Source: Anisus vortex (taxonomy: Eukaryota; Mollusca; Gastropoda; Planorbidae). Taken from it: a stretch of DNA of 64,000 nucleotides. Each line of letters starts with the position of its first letter. Within the stretch, counting starts at the first letter, position 1. Location of the stretch: assembly GCA_949126835.1 (NCBI GenBank), contig OX421507.1:10072121-10136120 (forward strand), read 5' to 3'. Under the pieces are notes generated by a model that worked only from the letters and a program-made list of their open reading frames with translations, was not told the DNA's origin and did not search any database. The position numbers and the translations under genes were made by a program. This document shows positions 55,561-64,000 of the stretch, in pieces.

Positions 55561-57559
55561 AATATTTTTTTTAGTGACATCCCCATTCTTTCGTTGAAAA
55601 TGTAAAATAAAATTCATTTTTTCTACTACAATTTTAAGCGCTCCAGTCCAACCAAGCTAAGCGCAACATACAAATTATGATCTTACAGAATGTAACATGA
55701 ATTAACGGCACAACACACATTATTAACACACAACAACCAGTAATCAGTAAGCTTGTCATTTATCTGTAAATTGCTTATCTGTTCATTGTTATTACCCCTT
55801 TTTAAAACTGTCTTATATGTGACGGTTTTGATGACGTTAGTGCGACACCAAGTATCAGTCCCATGTCGCCGGTTCTGTTGTTTGTTTTTCGACTAGAGTA
55901 CGGCTTCCGTCTTCTATTTCCTCAGCACTAAAAAAGAGTACACTGTTGGTGGAAATCAAACATCAGATAGTTATCCCTGTGGACTCAATCTTTATTTTCT
56001 CCTGGGCTAGGCTTGATATTTAAAAGTATGCCTTCTGTAGATTATAAGACCTACAATGGTGCAAAGATAGAAACGTTCAACTAATGATGTATGCTGTAGA
56101 ACTTAGCTTATTTAGAGTTAAGACAATGAGACTCTAAAGTATTCAATATTAAATGTTAATAACATGCTTACATCAGGTTGGCCTCTCCATTTTCTCAACA
56201 TACTTCAGTGAACAATACTTGATTATTATATTTAAATATACTAGGAATTATGCCGTCAAAATGGCGGGGAAACGAATGATTTGAATGTTCTTTGCTAAAA
56301 GAGAAAGGAAAAACAACAAACAAAATTACAATAAAAATTGTATGTATAAACGAATTCAAATATAATAATAAATATACATTAGGAGACATATTTTAAACAT
56401 AATCGCGCGACCCTTAAATAAGAGTTTTTACCCCCCCCCCATGACAAATATTGGCCTTCCACTATCTGTCCATTTTTTTTAGAAATATGTATGAGATTCT
56501 TCAAATTTAAATTTTAAATTAATCTCTCGTTGTAGATGGATCATCGGGTCGTAGAGTACAAACCTAGATGTTGAAGCTACATAAAATTCGATGAACCTTC
56601 AACTCAAAAATAGCCCCATAGTTCTATAGTTCGAATAAATAATTAATTTTTTTTATTTAGACCACTATCTTGACTAAAAATGGTATACTTACTGACAAAA
56701 CTGACCCTCGTTACGATTAACTTGACAGGAATCTAGACCAACAGCTTTTTCATAACAGTCAAATTTTTCTTCTTCTTTTTAAATAATTTTTCTTTCGTTT
56801 AGCAAAGTAGCCAGTCTTTAAAAGGTTGCATTGATTAAAACATTGAGGCAAAGTACGTGAGTGGGAGTGTCCTTCCCGTAAAACCAACAAAACAAGAAGC
56901 CCGTCCAGTAGAAGGACGTCACTCAGTCTGACATATTTCTCTATGAATGTAAAAAATACTTTGGACGCAGTTTTCAGGATACCTTTTGAGACGATTCTTA
57001 CGTCGATTTTTTTTTACTTAGCTCAGAATTTCTACTGTAGTGATAGTCTGGGACTAATCGTTCCTTAGAGCAAGGGCTATTTGTACCCCATAAAAACAGA
57101 AATAAATTCACAGGTATATTGCATGGCTTCTTCTTCTTATTCATGGTACTGTGGAGGCCCCATTAGACCCGAGGAACAAGTCTTTATGCTTCGGTACAGC
57201 TTTAATGGTATACTGTTTGGTATAACAACCATCGATTTATATTTTTATAGTTGTCCCTTTAGTGTTTGTGTATCGAAAGAAGTATTAATTAGTCCAAGAA
57301 ATTTGTAAGAGGAAACTTCAAGTCAAAAACTCTTATTTTTTCTGCGTTATCATTTCTTCTATTCTATTGCAGTTGTTGGTTTCATAAATCCTACTATAAA
57401 TATAGTAAAACTATTCTAATGATTACGTCCTGATAATTGTGACATTGGACATTTATATAATAATTATATCAATAGAACTAATGTATAGCCTGTGCGTAGA
57501 CATAGATCAGGACTTTAGCTAAGTTGTTGAGTCAAAGTATCTTTTAAAGTACAAGTAAA
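55561..57559. other. Unassigned stretch with an R3 fragment
   Basis: 57,125-57,185 is an R3 copy (CTTCTTCTTATTCATGGTAC, GTGGAGGCCCC, GACCCGAGGAACAAG). Otherwise A/T-rich with no coding signal recognised. Confidence 0.45.
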
Positions 57560-57826
57560 GTAAAGTACGTTTCGGACCAAATGGATCATAGGGCCAGTGA
57601 AGCAGCGTTCACCAGTGTCATTGGCCACGGCACACTATGGGATATGTGGCCAGCACAATGCCCAGCCGCATTTACTTTACCCCAAATAATGTCAGGTATC
57701 CATCAGTGCTGGGTAGACACAGGCACACGCTCCATTCCCGGAAAGAAATCCTTACCTTCACCAGGTTTCGAACCCAGGACCTTCGGAATGCCAGTCGAAC
57801 GCGCTGCCGCTCGGCCACCGGGCCCA
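57560..57826 (-). repeat. SINE1 copy, best-preserved head
   Basis: The tRNA-like head on the minus strand reads GGGCCCGGTGGCCGAGCGGC with an AGCGCGTTCGACTGGC continuation and the B box GGGTTCGAAACC. GTGGCCGAGCGG is a tRNA-Leu-like A-box region. The core and tail are as in the other copies. Confidence 0.88.
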
Positions 57827-59287
57827 TTTTAAGGATGTTGATATAATTCCTTGGACATTTTTGTATTGCGTGATTTAAAATTACATCGAAGCTCGTCAAC
57901 AGCCATTATCTGCCTAGCTGAACTTTTATTAAATGCGTATTTAACGTTTGCTATATAAATTATGTAGTACCAAACCCCAGAGACAGAAAATGACATATAG
58001 GTTTGATCTCTTCACAGAATAACTTGATCTTCCTTTGAGACTACCCATTTTTATGCCGTTCTTTTCATTGTAGGCAAAATTGTAATTCTACTACCTAATG
58101 TAATTAAAACAAATAGATATTGTACTTTTGCCATAATTACTGTTCCACGGCCCAAATCTGTCTTTTATTTTTCTTAAACACGTTTAGTTAAAGTGCCCGA
58201 AAAGAACTCGTTAGGATAAAATAATTTCACACACTGCTACATGGCTAGTATGGATAATGGCCGATTGGCCGGTCTTTAAGGAAAGGTAATCTACCACACC
58301 TAGCTCATCGACCCATTTCTACTTTGGCCTGTAGACGGTCACTAGCTCCCGTATCTGTTGGGTCCCTTCAACAGAAAGTCAACCCGTTCAGATTGAGCCC
58401 TTGCAAGTAAATACGCCTACAAATCAGTTCTTTGCAAACCCCTTAAAATACTTTAGTTAGCGGCCCCGTACTATCTTTCACAGAGACATTTTTTTCATGC
58501 CATTAACTACCTTACGACTAGTCAAAATGGTTGAAACTCAATGTTTGCCATTTGTACCGTATTCTGACTTTTTGCCATTTTTACCGTTGCCCATTCACTA
58601 AATCTGGAAGACAGAGGCAGTAAACTTCTTCCATACAGTGCAACTGATCTTTACTTTTTTCTCAGCTTCAACCAACAGATGGAAGATTCTGAAAGGATGC
58701 CTCGAGCGTTTTTATCGTGCACCATATAAACTAGATATCACCAATTTTTAGTTAGAGTGTATTATAGTGTTATGTAAAACGGTCTACTATACAGGTTGAA
58801 ATGTTACTTAAGGGGTAGATCATATAACATTTACATTAACAGTTTTAACTATAAAACTATTTGAAATATAAAAGTTGCATAACACTCTAAGAATGAAAAC
58901 AAGAACATTAAAAAGATCTTGCTGCTAGGTAACAACCGAACCAATAAAACTAAGAGGACCTTGCGAATCGCTCTCAGGAAGTCCTACAAAAAAATTAATT
59001 AAATGAATGTAATATAATTATGAAATGGCAAACATTTGTAAAAACATAGTCGTTTTATTTTTTTGTTTATACTTGTAGAATGTTTAATAAAGCCTTATTT
59101 CGATATCTGGGTTTACATTAAATTCAAGTCACAAACATTTTTTGTTTGTTTATTCTCGAAAAAGGGAATTAGTCTGAGAGATGATTAAATGTGGGTCACT
59201 GTGACTTACTTCAGGAGTTAGTCGTATTATTAGTCTTATTATTTTCTGTGCCTGGACAACGTCTTTTCATTTATTAAACAAAAAAAA
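57827..59287. other. Unassigned stretch
   Basis: No element or gene recognised. 58,245-58,450 is somewhat GC-richer. Confidence 0.45.
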
Positions 59288-59452
59288 AAGTAAAGTATCC
59301 CATACATTGACCAGATTCATCCATGTGGCCGGTGAAACAGCATTGACCAGTTTCTGTGCCCACAGCAAACTAAGGGATTGTGTGGCCAGCACTATGCACA
59401 GTCGCATTTACTTTACCCCAACTAGTGTCAGGTACCCATCACAGCGTGGGCT
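59288..59452 (-). repeat. SINE1 copy truncated at its head
   Basis: Tail and core only (AAAGTATCCCATACATTGAC, GTGTGGCCAGCACTATGCAC, TTTACTTTACCCCAACTAG). The tRNA part is missing. Confidence 0.8.
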
Positions 59453-60099
59453 ACATAATACATGTACATGGACCTTATTTTTTTAAAACAATTATACGAT
59501 TACAATCTGGCTACAACGTTAAACTGTGCTTTTGATAAGGAGAAATGGTAGTGCCACCTAGCGTGCATTCCGTAAGTTTGTCCCAGTGTTTTTTTTTGGT
59601 GGGGTTGGCGTGTTATTGCGTGAAATAAAAGCCACAATAGCTGCCGGCTTCATATCTCTCGTCACACGCCATATTTCTTTCTAATGAAAATAAAGAAAAA
59701 TAATTTTAAGATTTATTTTCTGTTTGTTTGTTTTTTTCCAAATAAATCAATCTCTACCCCATTGGCGATTTGGTACTGGCCTACGCCGCGCTTCAATCCC
59801 AAAGCTATGAAATATATAGCTAGCTACGGCTGGGTGTCTTTAATTGATACAGATGTGGAGGATCAGGAATGAATTATACATAATAAGATCCGTTAAGAGT
59901 AATTTCTTTATGCTCAAAATATTTTTTTTTAAACACTGAATATCGAATATCAAGTTGTATTCCTGATATAGATACATGTGGGTTGTTGTGACCTATGATA
60001 CGTACCTTATGCTGACTTATATAATCTATGTCTGAAACATCTAAAGGACAGAGTTTTCAAGAAAAAGTAGCTCTTCTATTATTTCTTAACGTTGACTTG
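59453..60099. other. Unassigned stretch
   Basis: Nothing recognised. Confidence 0.5.
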
Positions 60100-60372
60100 A
60101 ACAGGGCCTCCGAAAAAGCTTTCCAGCACACTCGATTTCTGGGCAGCCTTTTTTAGTTCATTCCATGAAAAGTTGCAGCTTGTCCTTTCCTATTCGCAGG
60201 AGCGTCTCCAGGTGGTCGTCGGGCGACAAACCCGTCTTTTTCCCCGAGGGTTCCATTGCAGAGCCTGTGGGGTGATGTCCTGTCTGGGTTTCAGTAGGGT
60301 GTGCCCAATCCACAGCCACTTTCTCCTGGCGATCTGCTGTTCGAGGGTATCCGGATTAGTTTGCCGCCACAA
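60100..60372 (-). pseudogene. LINE C-terminal fragment
   Basis: The minus-strand frame carries ARRKWLWIGHTLLKP and QALQWNPRGKRRVCRP, then TTTWRRSCE and a stop. This is the standard post-RT C-terminus of RTE-like LINEs ('RRRWRWIGH.LR...QAL.W.P.GKR.RGRP..TWRR'). A shifted continuation lies to about 60,100. Confidence 0.85.
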
Positions 60373-61038
60373 GTCGGTGTTCTTTACTTATAATTTATTA
60401 TAAAGTTTTAATAAAATTTCTGGTGAAACGGTGTAGTTTCAAAGAGTTCAGGTTTGTATTTATCAGTCCATTATACTACAAGTTCTTTCATACAGGTGAT
60501 TTACATCTCGTTTATCCAATTCGATAATGGTATGTATTGAAAACTTGTTGAGGCGTACGTTTACCTCACTAGTTCAAGTAACCCATTACATGCCAAAAAT
60601 GCAAAGAAAAAGAACATATACAGATCCCCCCCCCCCCATAAATCCAAAATTAAAAGTAGGTTAGGGGAGCTGATAGGGACTTTACTAAAGACATTAAGTT
60701 GTCGGTGACGTAGAGTTTTAAAGTAAAATGTTTAGAATGATTTACTGATGCTTTTTGGAAAGATGATTAAAATAATTAATTTTTTCAAAATACTCCAAAT
60801 AAACCCCTATGGATCCTCGTTCTTCAGAAAGTCACGATTTGAAGTAGATGTCTTTAGGGACAATTAAATGTTTAAAAAAACGACAACAACACAAATACAT
60901 AAATATATAGTTGCTTTTTTTTATTTACAAGGACATCAATTAAAATTCATTTTTCTTAACACTTTATTAATAAAACTAGGCTTTCCACCTACACACAAGT
61001 CCTTGAGACGATTCGTGCGCTAATTGGATATTTCATTA
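60373..61038. other. AT-rich stretch with an R1 fragment
   Basis: About 60,568-60,620 on the minus strand resembles R1 (AGTTCAAGTAACCCATTACA). The rest is unassigned; a C run lies near 60,627. Confidence 0.45.
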
Positions 61039-61047
61039 CAGAGAGAG

Positions 61048-61111
<64 letters not shown>

Positions 61112-61146
61112 GTTATAGAGACAGAGGGAGAGAAAGAGAGAGAGAA
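61039..61146. repeat. GA microsatellite
   Basis: A (GA)n tract of about 60 bp plus interrupted purine repeats. Confidence 0.95.
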
Positions 61147-61717
61147 TTTTAAAAGTGAGTTTAGAGTTGTACTTATGATTTCTTTCTGCGTTTCTCTCAA
61201 GAGACGTTTCAAATTACAAATTAACGATTTAGCTTTTGTAGAATTTTAGATTATTTTCAGAGTTCACGGAGACAGCCATATAAATACGTTTTCTCTGTAC
61301 ACAAATATAGCCTGTGTAAGTTTCTCTAAAGAATTTTCCAGAGTCAAGTCAAAATACAGCTTTAAAAAACTGCTCGGAATTTTTGACAATTTAGAGATTC
61401 TAACCATAGTTTGGTTTGGTACAAGTGAAGAGCTCATCCATCTGGCATAACCATCAACTTAATGATCACACAACTTCACTGTGCAAATATTCAAGATGAC
61501 TATATGAGATGAATAATCATTAATATAATGAAAGATAATGGATACATTGAACAAAACAAAATAACAACAACAGACCACACATTTGTGTATACGTATACAG
61601 GTTATGAAATGGAAAGTACGATATTGAAAATCGCAAAAAGGAAATAAATAGAAAAAATTGACTTCTGGGTAATCTTGATAGATTTAGAGTTTGATATAAT
61701 ATGTCTAGAGTCTAGAG
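61147..61717. other. Unassigned spacer
   Basis: No recognisable element. Confidence 0.5.
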
Positions 61718-62214
61718 CAGTGATGGCGATCCTTTTTGAGGCCGCGTGCCCAAAGTGCAATACAAGACCAACTTATTTCTTTCAGCGTGCCAACACAGCA
61801 ATTAAAACAAAATACTGAGGGTTTACTTTTGAAAAAAAAACAAAAAACAACAGCTCATGCAGTTGTCCGAAATAATTAACATCTTTTGCCCATAAAAAAT
61901 AATAATAAATAATTAATTTAATTAAAGGGAGATAATTAGCCCGTTTTATTTGCGTTAATATTTCTAATATTCATATATTATGTTTCATATTTTTCTTTTA
62001 TAAAAGACTAAATGTCCTAAATTTATAACGTTATAAGGACCAAACAGTAAAAAAGTAGTTGAAAATTATATAAATATTAAATGAATAAAAGAACATATGC
62101 ACATTTTTTAAACATTACATTAACTACCCAGTGCGTATGATTAGTACGCATCAAGTCCGCTTTACAATATTTACAACTTATTTCTGAAAATATATAATAA
62201 AATCAAAGAAAATC

Positions 62215-62580
62215 TCAGTCAAACTGAGTACAAACTAGTAAATCTTTCGCCTTGTGAGAAAATATAAAAAATTTACAGATCTTTGATTGATACAAACAGT
62301 CTTTTATAAAAAAAAAAGCATAAGATGACCCAAACATAGTAAGAATTGCCATCCCAAGTGCTTTCATCGACTTGAAATTATTTGGCAGATAACTCCACAC
62401 TTTAAGGATTTTATCACCACAGCTACCAATTGTGCTGTCCTTTGTCACCCTTTCACACTCTATCTTCTCAAGAGTTTCACGCAGATAATGGAATTTATTG
62501 TTGCAGATAGAGCTTTCTTGAAATTCCAACAGCTTCGTTTCCAGATTTCCTAAATCCAGCCAGAAAGACAAGTTCTTCAA
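62215..62580 (-). pseudogene. hAT-C transposase C-terminal part
   Basis: 121 codons. LSFWLDLGNLETKLLEFQ, a KVWSYLP piece and LTMFGSSYA, the start of the usual 'MFGSTY.CE..FS' motif, after which the frame is lost. Domain order matches a ZBED5-like transposase. Confidence 0.75.
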
Positions 62581-62761
62581 ATTTGGGCTTCATTTGTGAA
62601 AGTAAGAAAACAGAGGGTTTTGTCTCCATCTATGACTGAAAGTCTCCTTTGCAGCTGCTACAATGCTAGAATATTCCTTGTAGATTTCCTGATGGCTTGT
62701 AGGACTGTCGGTATATGTTATAGAATTTTGTAAATGCAGTATTTATTCAGTTCATGGAAGT

Positions 62762-62941
62762 CAGTGCCGTTGATAAGGATTTGGGGGCCCGGGGGGCTTG
62801 GCCTCTTTAGGGGCCCCTGCATTTTGACATTATGACATGAGAAAAAAACAATTCGGACACTTCTTTGGGGCCCTCCTCAAGTAGAACCCGGGGGGACTTT
62901 CGAATTTGGACACCCCTCCCCCTCCCCTAGCTACGCCACTG
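62762..62941. mobile_element. Nested hAT-like MITE inside hAT-C
   Basis: The left end is CAGTGCCGTTGATAAGG. The right end reversed is CAGTGGCGTAGCTAGGGG. Both ends lead into G/C-rich GGGGGCCC-type sequence. The flanks are ATGGAAGT and TTTGAAGT (6 of 8 equal). The ends resemble hAT-A (CAGTGGCGTATTAGG). Confidence 0.7.
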
Positions 62942-63220
62942 TTTGAAGTGTGCTGTGCAATATGCAAAAAAAACATGAGGTTGGTAAGCCAAACCATATC
63001 AGTGAGCTGTGCAAAATCCTGCCCATTTTGAATCATAAACAGCCTAATTTCATCCAAGCATGCTACAAATCTCTCCAATAGGGCCTACTCGTCCTCTGAT
63101 CAGCCAACTGCAATTATTGCACATGAATAAAATATTATACTGTGCCTTGACCTCATCAAAAAGTGCGTGAAACTGTCGAGCATGATGTAATGGACAATTT
63201 TTTTGACATCTTTAAGGATA

Positions 63221-63472
63221 TCATCTAATTTCTTCTACTATCCTTGTCACAAAGAGCTTCTTGGTGTATAATACAGTGAAACTGAACGACTGGGTGTTTT
63301 GCTTCTTTAACAAAGAACTGTATAAACCAGATGCGTTCCCCATCATGCAAGGTGCCCCGTCACTTGTAACTGAAACAACTTTTTTGATGGTTTTATATCT
63401 TGTGCCCAAAAAGCTTCCATAATCGTATCTCAGAGATGTGTTGTATAATTTTATCCTCGTTTGGAAAATCAT
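63221..63472 (-). pseudogene. hAT-C transposase central part
   Basis: VVSVTSDGAPCMMGNASGLY is the conserved 'TDGAP.M.G...G' motif of hAT transposases, which holds a catalytic Asp. It is followed by a diverged F.C..H-type segment. Further downstream pieces near 63,080 continue in other frames. Confidence 0.8.
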
Positions 63473-63807
63473 TAAAAATGGAATTACTCTTGGTCAACAT
63501 GGCCGTTTTCAGAAAATCCTCATCAGAAAGGGGCTTACAATGTAGAGTGACATTTGAAAGCTTGCTTCTGTCAGATGATTTGTTTAAGAAAGATACTTAC
63601 AAAAACTAGAGGTGGGAGTGATATTTTCTCAATTTCTCTTGAAGAAACTCTTTTCTTTCTGACAAAACCGCTGTTTTAAATCGACGATCTCATCCCTAAC
63701 GGTGGGGCCATAACTAAGCTGTTCCATTTTTGGTAAGTGATAGCGTGCCCACAGAAATGGCTCTGCGTGCCAGCTGTGGCGCGCGTGCCATAGGTTCGCC
63801 ATCGCTG

Positions 63808-63982
63808 GTCTAGAGCGAAACCTTGTCTAAGCGAACTAAAATAATTCCAAAAACAAAAATTCATAATAAGCTAATGTGTGTATCTTTAACACTTATAGCT
63901 ATACAATATATATAAGAAACATGCAGAAACTTTTTAGAAATAAATAAATGTTAAGGGAAAGCAGAGTCGCGACACAAATCTC
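63808..63982. other. Short spacer
   Basis: A/T-rich DNA between hAT-C and the last MITE. Confidence 0.5.
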
Positions 63983-64000
63983 TTAACCCTTCCCGTACCG
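63983..64000 (-). mobile_element. TTAA-flanked MITE, copy 6 (cut by window end)
   Basis: TTAACCCTTCCCGTACCG, identical to the start of copies 4 and 5. The rest lies beyond the window. Confidence 0.75.

Larger units (their letters stand above)
61718..63807 (-). mobile_element. hAT transposon (hAT-C), exact 8-bp duplication
   Basis: 2,090 bp with ends CAGTGATGGCGATCC and, reversed, CAGCGATGGCGAACC. It is flanked on both sides by GTCTAGAG (61710-61717 and 63808-63815). The subterminal regions share GCGTGCC motifs. Minus-strand pieces of a GTF2IRD2/ZBED5-like hAT transposase are present but shifted, and a smaller MITE is nested inside. Confidence 0.9.

Noticed and set aside
57740..57826. tRNA-Leu gene
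   Set aside because: The A and B boxes are present but the acceptor and anticodon stems do not fold well and the SINE body follows; it is a SINE head.

Overview
This is eukaryotic, AT-rich DNA that is almost all transposable elements, their remnants and simple or tandem repeats. I find no convincing host gene, rRNA or intact tRNA gene. LINE fragments of at least three types, tRNA-derived SINEs, several hAT transposons, very short TTAA-flanked MITEs, ATCT microsatellites and a Ty3 element of the Gmr1 type indicate an invertebrate animal. The mix resembles mollusc genomes, perhaps a pulmonate snail, but that is inference and cannot be proven from the window.

Layout. 1-11.7 kb: old LINE 3' ends, SINEs, MITEs and decayed microsatellites. 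11,774-19,810: a complete Ty3-type LTR retrotransposon on the minus strand. It has two 1,025-bp LTRs that read identical, a 4-bp target duplication and one open 1,602-codon Gag-Pol frame. Its integrase lies before the reverse transcriptase, which is the Gmr1 order. 20-24 kb: a CR1/L2-like LINE 3' end, an ATCT microsatellite and an I-type LINE fragment with RNase H. 24,594-25,735: a hAT element with an exact 8-bp duplication. 29.4-30.7, 36.8-37.2, 45.4-46.2 and 47.95-48.9 kb: four minisatellites (39-, 12-, 19- and 15-bp units), each with higher-order structure. 39.4-41.4 kb: the broken 3' half of a second Ty3 element. 45,046-45,331: a hAT MITE with an exact 8-bp duplication. 46,941-49,680: a larger hAT element holding LINE remains and the 15-bp array. 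51-55 kb: a nearly full-length but decayed endonuclease/RT LINE. 61,718-63,807: a third hAT element with an exact 8-bp duplication and a nested MITE.

The elements interact as autonomous and parasitic partners. A SINE at 8.5 kb shares its tail with a LINE 3'-end family found nine times here. Six TTAA-flanked 80-81-bp MITEs have no autonomous partner in the window. hAT MITEs sit beside decayed hAT transposases. The Gmr1-like element is the only one that looks intact and could be recently active.
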